Source of the DNA: Pseudomonadota bacterium
Lineage (GTDB): Bacteria > Pseudomonadota > Gammaproteobacteria > Burkholderiales > SHXO01
Direction of reading: 5' to 3'
DNA length: 9,031 bases
Assembly (NCBI GenBank): GCA_023430065.1
Contig: JAEZCG010000263.1
Location: 1 to 9,031, forward strand
Part shown: positions 1 to 5,532 of the stretch, one piece after another
Position numbering within the stretch: the stretch's first letter is position 1
How the letters are laid out: the number at the start of each line of letters is the position of its first letter
Position numbers and translations under genes: made by a program
Notes under the pieces: model-generated
The model's input: the letters and a program-made list of their open reading frames with translations, nothing else
Databases searched by the model: none
What the model was told of the DNA's origin: nothing

Positions 1-162
1 CCGCAGCAGCGCGCGCGCACGGCGGTATTCCCCGAGCTGCGCCATGGCGATGCCGCGCAGCGCCAGTGCGGGTGGATCGTCGCGCAGCGCAACGCGATCG
101 AGCGCACCCAGCGCGTCGCCGGCAGCCAGGGCGCGCGCAGCCGCCCCAATCAGGGAATCCAT
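1..162 (-). CDS. N-terminus of a probable helix-turn-helix regulator (partial)
   Basis: The minus strand is open from an ATG at 160-162 to the window edge and gives 54 residues, beginning MDSLIGAAARALAAGDALGA and continuing with VALRDDPPALALRGIAMAQLGEYRRARALLR. The Ala/Leu-rich paired helices look like a TPR-type repeat. From memory, this N-terminus closely resembles a family of about 400-residue proteins in Burkholderiales and relatives that carry a helical N-terminal region and a C-terminal winged-helix/HTH domain. The DNA-binding part lies outside the window, so a regulatory role is inferred from family resemblance only. No strong Shine-Dalgarno precedes the ATG. The start is chosen because the protein match begins there. 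The gene lies 139 bp downstream of the TonB-dependent receptor on the same strand, but nothing shows that they are co-transcribed. Confidence 0.6.
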   Translation of the reverse strand, partial: MDSLIGAAARALAAGDALGALDRVALRDDPPALALRGIAMAQLGEYRRARALLR

Positions 163-225
163 GGCCGAAGGCTACCGCAGTGGCGAGGACGCGTGGCGTG
201 ACGGTCGGCCTTCCTGGTCCTGCCG

Positions 226-239
226 GTGCCGATCGGCAC
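226..239. repeat. 14-bp perfect palindrome between two minus-strand genes
   Basis: GTGCCGATCGGCAC reads the same on both strands. It lies in the 139-bp gap (163-301) between the receptor stop and the start of the left-edge gene, about 64 bp upstream of that start. It could be an operator for the left-edge gene or the stem of a weak RNA hairpin. It has no adjacent T-run, so it does not look like an intrinsic terminator. In GC-rich DNA such palindromes can be chance. I see no other clear signal in this gap. Confidence 0.3.
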
Positions 240-301
240 ACGCGCTCTGCGCAGGCGCGCATGAGCGATGATGCCGCGCCGACTCCGGCTGCGTTTACGC
301 C

Positions 302-2362
302 CTAGCGGAACGCGTACGCTGCACCCAGCCACCACGTGCGACCCGGCAAGGGATACGCGTTGTAGCGCGTCGGCGTGAACTGGCTGCGCACGGCGTAGTT
401 GAAGTACTCCTCGTCGAACAGGTTGTTCAGCGCGCCGGTCAGCGTCCACCCGCCGATGCGGGTGTCGACACGCAGATCCGCCAGCGTGTAGCGTGGGATC
501 CTGGTGCCCGAGTTGGGCTCGTCGTTGTCCATGGTCTGGCTGGACACGTGCTGCGCCGAGGCCGTCAGCGTCCACCCCTGCGTGAACGCCCACGTCGCCT
601 GGAGGTTGAGCACGTGGCGCGGCACCAGCGGCACGTCGTTGCCGGCAATCTCCACGTCGGTACCGAAGGCGGGCAGTTCACCTTCACGGAAACGCGCCGT
701 CATGAAGGTAAAGGCGCCGGCCAGCGTGAGCTCGGGCAGAGCCTGCCAGCGCGCCTCCAGCTCGAGTCCACGGCGCCGCGAGGGTGGCAGATTGGTGTTG
801 CCGATGCCGCTGCTGTAGGCATCGAGGTGGATCTCGTCGTCGACGTCGAGCTGGAACACGGTGGCGCGCGCGAACAGCCCGGCGCGGCGATATTCGACGC
901 CCACGTCGTAGCCCATGGAGGTCTGCGGCGCCAGGAACTGGAATTCGCGCGAGAAGGTGGGTGAGAACTCGTAGATCTCGTCCACGCTGGCGAAGCGAAA
1001 GGCGCGCCCCACCCGCGCCGTGGCCGACCAGCCGCTCGTCAGCGCGTAACGCAGCCCCAGCTCCCACGCCTGCTCGTGCTCGGTCTGTGCGCCGGCCGGT
1101 GCAGCGGAGCCGAACGCCCCCCCCGGGGCGCTCGGATCGTAGCGGTCGTGCGCCTCGAGGTGCTGCCGCTCGTAGCGCCAGCCCGCGGTGATCGAGGTAC
1201 GGTCGGTTGCGGGCACACTCAGTTGCAGGTACACCGCGCGGGTGTCCTGATCAGCCTCCACCTGATTGATGGGCTGGCCGATGTTCGACGGCGCATTGCT
1301 GATGTTCACCGCGTAATCCCAGCGGTACCAGTCCACGCCCGCCACCAGCGAGGCACGCTCGCCCAGTACCGGAATGCGCACGCGCGGGGTGAACGACCAC
1401 ACGTCGAGCGTCACTTCGCGGTAATCCGGGAAGCCGCCGAAGTCGAAGTAGGAGTGCTGCTGCTTGTCGCGATAACCCAGACCGACGTTGAGATCGGCGC
1501 CCCCGATGCGCTGCTCCCACTCGAGTGCCGCACGCCACGCGTCGCGGCTGGCGTAGTCGAGCGGCGTGGACGTGCCGCGCCGGTCGTCGTCGAGCTCGTT
1601 CACGCCGGATGCCGTGTCGACGAGGCGCGCACCGGGCAACTCCAGATCCTGCTCGTCCAGACCCGCCTTCAGCGACAGCGTGCCGCGTTCTCCGAACCAG
1701 CGGGCGTCGAGGTAGGCCGCGTAGGTCGTGTGTTCATTGTTCTCGCGATAGCCGTCCGAGTGGAAGTGGGAACCGCCGAGAACCAGCCCCGCGCGATCGC
1801 CCGACAGTGTGCCGGTGAGCTGACCCTGCCTCGTGTCCAGGCTGCCTGCGCGCACTTGAGCGTCCATCGTGCGTTCGGTGCCCGCCGGACTTCGGGTGAT
1901 GATGTTGACGACGCCGCCTACTGCGCCGCCACCGTAGAGCACCGCACCGCCACCCCGCACGATCTCGATGCGCTCGATCGCGGCCAGGGGAATGACGCCC
2001 CACTCCACGCCGGAGAGATCGATGTCGTTGATGCGACGCCCGTCGAGCAGCACCAGCGTGTTCTGGCCGCCGGTCGCACCGAAGCCGCGCAGGTCGACCG
2101 TGGCCTGTGCGCCGCCGTTGCCGTAGAGGTCCCGCGCGTACAGTCCCGCTTCGCGTGCGAGCAGCTCCGGCAGGGTCGTGGCCGGACTGGCCGCGATCTG
2201 CTGCGCGGTGATGACGGTCACGTTTGCCGGGCGCTCCGGCTCGACCTCGGGGAAGCGGGTTGCGGTGACGACGGTCTCGGGCGTGACGATCGGTTGCTCG
2301 CCTGCGCTTGCAAGCAGGGGAAGGCACGCCAGCCAGGCGGCCGGCGCAAGGACTCGTCTCAT
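302..2362 (-). CDS. TonB-dependent outer-membrane receptor, probable cobalamin (BtuB-type) transporter
   Basis: The 686-residue protein begins MRRVLAPAAWLACLPLLASA, a signal peptide cleaved near residue 20. A TonB-box-like ETVVTA follows at about 29-34. The plug domain spans about residues 45-155 and includes LVLLDGRRIND, IERIEIVRGGGAVLYGGGAVGGVVNIIT. The rest is a beta-barrel rich in aromatic and alternating residues, ending in YNAYPLPGRTWWLGAAYAFR. The final Arg after the usual terminal Phe is slightly unusual. The family imports scarce ligands across the outer membrane using TonB-ExbBD energy. Cobalamin as the ligand is inferred from the B12 riboswitch in its leader, not from sequence identity to BtuB. 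It is somewhat longer than E. coli BtuB (614 residues with signal peptide). The ATG at 2362 is chosen over an in-frame upstream start because it gives a clean signal peptide and has AAGGGAGA about 9 nt upstream; the longer reading would run through the riboswitch. Confidence 0.93.
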   Translation of the reverse strand: MRRVLAPAAWLACLPLLASAGEQPIVTPETVVTATRFPEVEPERPANVTVITAQQIAASPATTLPELLAREAGLYARDLYGNGGAQATVDLRGFGATGGQNTLVLLDGRRINDIDLSGVEWGVIPLAAIERIEIVRGGGAVLYGGGAVGGVVNIITRSPAGTERTMDAQVRAGSLDTRQGQLTGTLSGDRAGLVLGGSHFHSDGYRENNEHTTYAAYLDARWFGERGTLSLKAGLDEQDLELPGARLVDTASGVNELDDDRRGTSTPLDYASRDAWRAALEWEQRIGGADLNVGLGYRDKQQHSYFDFGGFPDYREVTLDVWSFTPRVRIPVLGERASLVAGVDWYRWDYAVNISNAPSNIGQPINQVEADQDTRAVYLQLSVPATDRTSITAGWRYERQHLEAHDRYDPSAPGGAFGSAAPAGAQTEHEQAWELGLRYALTSGWSATARVGRAFRFASVDEIYEFSPTFSREFQFLAPQTSMGYDVGVEYRRAGLFARATVFQLDVDDEIHLDAYSSGIGNTNLPPSRRRGLELEARWQALPELTLAGAFTFMTARFREGELPAFGTDVEIAGNDVPLVPRHVLNLQATWAFTQGWTLTASAQHVSSQTMDNDEPNSGTRIPRYTLADLRVDTRIGGWTLTGALNNLFDEEYFNYAVRSQFTPTRYNAYPLPGRTWWLGAAYAFR

Positions 2363-2370
2363 CGTTCGTG

Positions 2371-2422
2371 GTCTCCCTTCAGGATGCGCACCTCCGCGCA
2401 TGCCTGGGTTGTGAAGGGAGAC
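2371..2422 (-). promoter_or_regulatory. Shine-Dalgarno-sequestering hairpin, expression platform of the B12 riboswitch
   Basis: On the minus-strand transcript, TGTCTCCCTTC-type pairing forms a perfect 11-bp stem: plus-strand arms gtctcccttca (2371-2381) and tgaagggagac (2412-2422). The downstream arm is the receptor's own ribosome binding site (AAGGGAGA), so closing the stem would hide it. Nested inside is a second perfect 6-bp hairpin at 2384-2401 (ATGCGC/GCGCAT) with GGAGGT in its loop. There is no U-run after the stem, which points to control of translation rather than transcription termination. The arms and pairing are read directly from the sequence; the switch mechanism is inferred from known cobalamin riboswitches. 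Confidence 0.72.
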
Positions 2423-2490
2423 TGCCGCGACACCTCGGTCGCACCGATGCCTGCCTGCTCCGCCCGCCGCGGAGTCTCCGCTCGTGTCGC

Positions 2491-2689
2491 GCGGCCGGTA
2501 TCCGGGCTCACAAGTCATGACGCGCCGCCTTCCCATGCGGCGACCGCACAGTGGCTTGAGGATGGCGCGCCCACACTTGCTTACCGTTGCGGGGGCAGCG
2601 CAGGCCTTGCGCGCCGTGCATCCGGCGCGCGCACCTGCTTCCCGTTTAAACCCGGCGCAGGGAATGCGCCGGATCACCTCGTGACGGCC
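2491..2689 (-). promoter_or_regulatory. Cobalamin (AdoCbl-type) riboswitch
   Basis: The minus strand carries the conserved blocks of the cobalamin riboswitch in the correct order: GGGAAGCAGGTGC (about 2632-2644), CTGCCCCCGCAACGGTAAGC (about 2579-2598), GCCACTG (2549-2555), GGGAAGGC (2527-2534), and the B12 box AGCCCGGATACCGGCC (2493-2508). GGCCG at 2685-2689 can pair with CGGCC at the end of the B12 box to close the P1 stem. A GC-rich hairpin arm (GCGCGCC/GGCGCGC, about 2610-2631) is inserted after the GGTGC block. This RNA binds cobalamin and represses the downstream gene, here the TonB-dependent receptor. The distance from the box to the start codon is about 130 nt, enough for the sequestering hairpin. 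AACGGTAA in place of the commoner AACTGTAA is a minor variation. Confidence 0.93.
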
Positions 2690-2692
2690 CGG

Positions 2693-2698
2693 ATTCTA
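2693..2698 (-). promoter_or_regulatory. Candidate -10 element for the riboswitch/receptor transcript
   Basis: The minus strand reads TAGAAT, a good sigma-70 -10 hexamer, about 7 nt before the first base of the riboswitch P1 stem. That would place the transcription start right at the aptamer. No recognisable -35 is present at the usual 16-18 bp spacing, so the promoter may be weak, activator-dependent, or wrongly assigned. Confidence 0.45.
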
Positions 2699-2744
2699 CG
2701 CCATGCCGTCGGGGCCTGGCGGCCCGAAAGCCATGACAGCATGT

Positions 2745-2757
2745 CGAACCGGGTTCG
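2745..2757. repeat. Inverted repeat CGAACC-G-GGTTCG in a divergent intergenic region
   Basis: This perfect 6+1+6 palindrome lies between the receptor/riboswitch promoter region and the start of the plus-strand membrane-protein gene. The position fits an operator for either or both genes. It stands 47 bp upstream of the candidate minus-strand -10 and 57 bp upstream of the plus-strand ATG. A chance occurrence cannot be excluded. Confidence 0.3.
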
Positions 2758-2813
2758 GGCTCAATCCGACGGCCGCCGCACCGTTACAGGGATGAACCAG
2801 CGAGGGGATATCG

Positions 2814-3587
2814 ATGAAAACGGCTGTGCGTACGGGCATGTCGCTTGTCCTGTGGGTGGTCTGCACCGCTCCGCTCCATGCTGAGGAAATCGAGATCCTC
2901 GCTCTGCATCCGGGATCGGAGACAGCGATGGCGCCCCGCGAGGCGCTGTATGCACACGTGCACTACGATGCCGCGCAGCCGGTCCGCATCCAGGCGCGCG
3001 GCCTTCTGGCAGGACGCGAAAGAGCGGGAATGACGAACGCCTCGCCGCTGTATTCCGCCGGGATGGGTGAGGCGCTGGCCTGGATCGCCTACGAAGGCGG
3101 CCGGATCGACGCCCTGAACGTACGCGTGCACGACCGCCACTGGAAGCTGATCGGCGAGGTGACCCTGCCGGTATCGGTGGAGTGGCGCGCCGATGCGCCG
3201 CGCACGCAGCATTCCATGCCGGCGTGGCTCGACGCGGCACGCAAACGCCAGCAGCAGCTTCTGGAGGTCGAGGCGCGACGGCATGGCGAGGCGGCGGGCG
3301 GCAGTGGAGCGATCGACCTGCTGATTCGGCTCGCCGGATTGTCGGTCCCCGGCTATTTCGTCCTGCAGATCGTCGCGCTGCGCAAGTTGAAGAACGGCTG
3401 GCGGCGCCTCGCCTGGCTGCCGCTGTGGATCATGGCGGCGGTGTTCGCCGTCACCGTGCTCGCCCTGCTGCGCGCGTCGAACCTGTGGCCGATCTGGCTC
3501 CTGCTGGTCAGCCCGCTGGTTTGTGTCTACCTCGGCGGGCTGCTACTGGCCTGGCGCTATGTTCGAGGGGTTCAGACAGCGGCCTGA
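2814..3587 (+). CDS. Secreted/membrane protein of unknown function, N-terminal exported domain plus three TM helices
   Basis: I do not recognise this 257-residue protein. It begins with a clear signal peptide (MKTAVRTGMSLVLWVVCTAPLHA, cleavage after about residue 23). The region at about 24-140 looks beta-rich and Ig-like, and probably lies in the periplasm. A charged linker (DAARKRQQQLLEVEARRHGE) leads into three hydrophobic segments at about 167-189, 199-219 and 224-247, with basic RKLKNGWRR between the first two. GAGGGG sits 7 nt before the ATG and supports this start. The topology suggests a periplasmic sensing or binding domain anchored in the inner membrane. No catalytic motif is visible. 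The gene is transcribed away from the B12-regulated receptor and converges on the MlaF-like gene, overlapping its 3' end by 16 bp, so neither neighbour is a likely operon partner. Confidence 0.85.
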   Translation: MKTAVRTGMSLVLWVVCTAPLHAEEIEILALHPGSETAMAPREALYAHVHYDAAQPVRIQARGLLAGRERAGMTNASPLYSAGMGEALAWIAYEGGRIDALNVRVHDRHWKLIGEVTLPVSVEWRADAPRTQHSMPAWLDAARKRQQQLLEVEARRHGEAAGGSGAIDLLIRLAGLSVPGYFVLQIVALRKLKNGWRRLAWLPLWIMAAVFAVTVLALLRASNLWPIWLLLVSPLVCVYLGGLLLAWRYVRGVQTAA

Positions 3588-4393
3588 CGCAGGTCGAAGG
3601 CCTCCGCCAGCGGGCTGGCCGGATAGTGGAACGCCACGGGTCCGTCGGGTTCGGCATGGATGAACTGGTGCACGAAGGGATCATCGGAAGCCATCACGTC
3701 GGCCGGTGTTCCGTGCGCTGCGATGCGGCCGTCGGAAATGAAGAACGCATAGTCGGCGACCTTGAGCGACTCCGACACGTCGTAGGTCACGACGATGCTG
3801 GTGGCGCCGAGCGCGTCGTTGAGCCGGCGGATGAGGTTGGCGATCGCATTGAGCGAGATCGGGTCGAGCCCGGCGAAGGGCTCGTCGTACACGATCAGCA
3901 TCGGGTCCATCGCAATCGCGCGTGCGAGCGCAACGCGACGTGCCATGCCACCGGAGAGTTCCGCGGGCATCAAGGCGTGCGCACCGCGCAGGCCCACGGC
4001 GTGCAGCTTCATCAGCACCAGATCGCGGATCAGGTCCTCCGACAGATTGGTGTGCTCGCGCAGCGGGAAGGCGATGTTGTCGAACACCGAGATGTCGCTG
4101 AACAGTCCGCCGGCCTGGAACATCATGCCCATGCGACGGCGCAGGGCATACAAACTTGACGTGTCGAGCTCGTGCACGATTTTGCCGTCCACCCGCACGC
4201 GGCCGCGCCCGGGCCGCAACTGACCGCTGAGCAATCGCAGCAGGGTCGTCTTTCCGCTGCCGCTGGCACCCAGAATCGCCACCACCTTGCCACGCGGGAT
4301 GCGCAACTGCACGCCGGCCAGCACGCTGCGCTCGCCATATGCGAAGTGCAGGTCGTCGATTTCCACCAAGTCGCCCAAGGGCCGCTCCACCAT
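3572..4393 (-). CDS. mlaF: MlaF-like ABC transporter ATP-binding protein (solitary)
   Basis: The 273-residue protein is close in length to E. coli MlaF (269). It has Walker A GASGSGKT, a Q-loop MMFQAGGLF, signature LSGGM, and Walker B/D-loop LIVYDEPFAGLD. The C-terminal tail DPFVHQF...DGPVAFHYPA resembles the tail that follows the ABC domain in MlaF. MlaF powers the MlaFEDB complex, which moves phospholipid between the inner membrane and periplasmic MlaC to keep the outer membrane asymmetric. The ATG at 4393 is preferred over an upstream in-frame one at 4453 because GGAGG lies 8 nt before it and the conserved domain begins just after. Two oddities stand out. The usual mlaE, D, C and B genes are not adjacent. 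The switch (H-loop) position reads VVTYDVSES, with Tyr204 (codon TAC, plus 3782-3784) where most ABC ATPases have His. The family call is secure; function in lipid transport is inferred. Confidence 0.9.
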   Translation of the reverse strand: MVERPLGDLVEIDDLHFAYGERSVLAGVQLRIPRGKVVAILGASGSGKTTLLRLLSGQLRPGRGRVRVDGKIVHELDTSSLYALRRRMGMMFQAGGLFSDISVFDNIAFPLREHTNLSEDLIRDLVLMKLHAVGLRGAHALMPAELSGGMARRVALARAIAMDPMLIVYDEPFAGLDPISLNAIANLIRRLNDALGATSIVVTYDVSESLKVADYAFFISDGRIAAHGTPADVMASDDPFVHQFIHAEPDGPVAFHYPASPLAEAFDLRQAAV

Positions 4394-4413
4394 CGCCGGT
4401 TCCTCCGCCCGCC

Positions 4414-4419
4414 ATTGTA
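4414..4419 (-). promoter_or_regulatory. Candidate -10 element for the MlaF-like gene
   Basis: The minus strand reads TACAAT, one mismatch from TATAAT, 20 nt upstream of the start codon. It would give a short leader containing the GGAGG ribosome binding site. No clear -35 is seen at the expected distance. Having its own promoter would fit the gene being a single transcription unit, since the adjacent upstream gene points the other way. Confidence 0.45.
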
Positions 4420-4466
4420 GGGCATTGCCCTGCGCGGCTCCGCCCCGACGCATGCGCGCAGGCTGA

Positions 4467-4487
4467 TCCGTTCAGCTTCCGTTCAGC
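4467..4487 (+). promoter_or_regulatory. Tandem direct repeat, probable OmpR-family response-regulator binding site
   Basis: TCCGTTCAGC occurs twice, at 4467-4476 and 4478-4487, separated by one T, giving an exact 11-bp period. OmpR/PhoB-family regulators typically bind as head-to-tail dimers to direct repeats spaced by about one helical turn, and several (for example PmrA and PhoP) use six-base half-sites 11 bp apart. The site lies 65 bp upstream of the first gene of a cluster that encodes such a regulator, so autoregulation is the simplest reading. It is also about 75-95 bp upstream of the divergent MlaF-like gene and could affect that too. The repeat is directly visible; the identity of the bound protein is inferred. 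Confidence 0.62.
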
Positions 4488-4502
4488 ACGTCGCGCATAA
4501 CC

Positions 4503-4538
4503 TGCGATCACACCAGGAGGGGTTCCTGGGTTATCGCA
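4503..4538 (+). promoter_or_regulatory. Stem-loop immediately before the ribosome binding site
   Basis: CCAGGA (4513-4518) and TCCTGG (4524-4529) form a perfect 6-bp stem around a GGGGT loop. TGCGAT (4503-4508) and ATCGCA (4533-4538) extend it after a small internal loop. The structure ends directly against the AAGGAG ribosome binding site (4538-4543) of the next gene. ATAACC (4497-4502) can alternatively pair with GGTTAT (4529-4534), which excludes the TGCGAT pairing. Whether the outer arms are transcribed depends on the start site, which I cannot fix. It could be a leader regulator, an mRNA stabiliser, or a DNA operator. Confidence 0.4.
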
Positions 4539-4551
4539 AGGAGATCCGATC

Positions 4552-4863
4552 ATGAAACGACTGCTGCTGGGTGCCGTGCTGGGGAGCTTGCTGCTGGGTG
4601 CGTCCGGAATGGCCAGTGCGGGCGACAACGATCGCTGGGACCGCAAGCACGATCGTCGCGAGTGGCGCGACCGGGATCGCTACGACGGTGACCGCCGTCA
4701 CTTCCAAAAGCACCGTCACGCCTATCGCCACCACCACCACTACCACCCGGGCCGCGCCTACTACCGGCCGTGGAAGCATCACGATCGGGGCGGTCGGTAT
4801 GCCCGCCGCTGGGGCCACTACGACAACGGCGTGACCATCATCTTCAAGGGGCGCATCGACTGA
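4552..4863 (+). CDS. Small secreted His/Arg-rich protein
   Basis: The 103-residue product begins with a textbook signal peptide (MKRLLLGAVLGSLLLGASGMASA, cleaved near residue 23). The mature 80 residues hold about 12 His and many Arg, Asp and Tyr, including a HHHHYH run, and end in YDNGVTIIFKGRID. AAGGAG lies 8 nt before the ATG, giving a strong ribosome binding site. No enzyme domain is visible. The His clusters suggest binding of a divalent metal such as nickel, copper or zinc, and the basic charge suggests contact with acidic envelope polymers; both are inferences from composition. It is the first gene of the presumed five-gene operon, directly behind the direct-repeat site, so it should be the most strongly induced target of the downstream regulator. 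Small His-rich periplasmic proteins of this kind are poorly characterised. Confidence 0.85.
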   Translation: MKRLLLGAVLGSLLLGASGMASAGDNDRWDRKHDRREWRDRDRYDGDRRHFQKHRHAYRHHHHYHPGRAYYRPWKHHDRGGRYARRWGHYDNGVTIIFKGRID

Positions 4864-4901
4864 GCGCCTTCCGGGAAATCGTCAAGCCAAGGAGGTACAA
4901 G

Positions 4902-5474
4902 ATGAAGAAGACCCTCACCGCCGCAGCCGCTGCGTTCTCCCTCGCCTCGCCGCTGGCGATCGCCGGCGGTTCCGGCGGCTTCGAGGACTACGCGCGCGTG
5001 CGCGAGGTCGATCCTCAGTACGAGCGCGTGAACATGCCGCGCAAGGAGTGCTACACGGAGTACGAGCCCGAGGTACGGCGCCGTGGACGATCCGGCAGTC
5101 TGGCCGGCCCGATCATCGGCGGCGTGACCGGCGGGCTGCTCGGGTCCACCGTCGGCAAGGGCAGCGGTCGCGTCGCCGCGGCTGCCGTGGGAGCGGCGGT
5201 GGGCGCCATCGTCGGCGACCGTGTCGCGGAGCGCGGGCGCGGGTACGAGGAGTACACCGAGCGCGAGGTACGGCGCTGTCGCATGGTGGACACCTGGGAA
5301 TCGCGCATCGCCGGCTATCGCGTCGTCTACGAGTACGCCGGCCACACCTATACCGACATCCTCCCGTACGACCCGGGCCGCAAACTCGCCGTGAACGTGC
5401 ACGTCGAACCGGCGCTGCACGATCGCGACCGCGGCGGTGGGCGCCACATCGACGACGAGTATTGGGAGCGCTGA
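4902..5474 (+). CDS. Glycine-zipper 2TM domain envelope protein
   Basis: The 190-residue protein has a signal peptide (MKKTLTAAAAAFSLASPLAIA, cleavage near 21) without a lipobox cysteine, so it is probably not a lipoprotein. Residues about 67-108 form a glycine zipper (LAGPIIGGVTGGLLGSTVGK, then AAVGAAVGAIVGDRVA), the Rick_17kDa_Anti/2TM type also found in SlyB-like outer-membrane proteins. Two cysteines, C50 and C126, flank the zipper and could form a disulfide. The C-terminal part, YRVVYEYAGHTYTDILPYDP, matches the beta-rich tail I recall from this family. The role is likely structural, in or at the outer membrane, possibly membrane integrity under stress; this is inferred. The start is fixed by a near-perfect AAGGAGGT 6 nt upstream. 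It follows the His-rich gene by 38 bp and is probably co-transcribed with it. A 13-bp sequence, CGAGGTACGGCGC, is repeated on both sides of the zipper (5069-5081 and 5264-5276). Confidence 0.9.
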   Translation: MKKTLTAAAAAFSLASPLAIAGGSGGFEDYARVREVDPQYERVNMPRKECYTEYEPEVRRRGRSGSLAGPIIGGVTGGLLGSTVGKGSGRVAAAAVGAAVGAIVGDRVAERGRGYEEYTEREVRRCRMVDTWESRIAGYRVVYEYAGHTYTDILPYDPGRKLAVNVHVEPALHDRDRGGGRHIDDEYWER

Positions 5475-5532
5475 GCTCGGTGTCCGGCACCGCCTGCGGG
5501 AACGGTTGCACCCGTCTGTGGCCTGAGCCATC

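Noticed and set aside
278..289. GCCG-ACTC-CGGC hairpin just after the receptor stop as an intrinsic terminator.
   Set aside because: The stem is only 4 bp and there is no T-run on the minus strand.
2363..2677. In-frame N-terminal extension of the TonB-dependent receptor to 791 residues.
   Set aside because: It translates the riboswitch and its expression platform, lacks signal-peptide character, and the ATG at 2362 has both a signal peptide and a ribosome binding site.
1076..2884. Long plus-strand open frame of 602 codons opposite the receptor.
   Set aside because: It is antisense to a clear receptor gene, has no recognisable domain, and runs across the riboswitch; high GC content keeps such antisense frames open.
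3568..3576. A further GGTTCAGAC element resembling the TTCAG half-site.
   Set aside because: It is a single half-site within the overlapping 3' ends of two genes, with no second copy 11 bp away.
3182..4159. Plus-strand open frame of 325 codons spanning the convergent gene ends.
   Set aside because: It overlaps two well-supported genes in other frames, and its product is low-complexity Arg/Ala/His-rich with no domain.
4394..4453. Twenty-residue N-terminal extension of the MlaF-like protein.
   Set aside because: The candidate -10 TACAAT and the GGAGG ribosome binding site fall inside this stretch, and the family begins near the ATG at 4393.
5478..5492. CGGTG-TCCGG-CACCG hairpin between the glycine-zipper and PepSY genes as a terminator.
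   Set aside because: The stem is only 5 bp and no T-run follows; at most it could slow read-through or mark an mRNA processing point.
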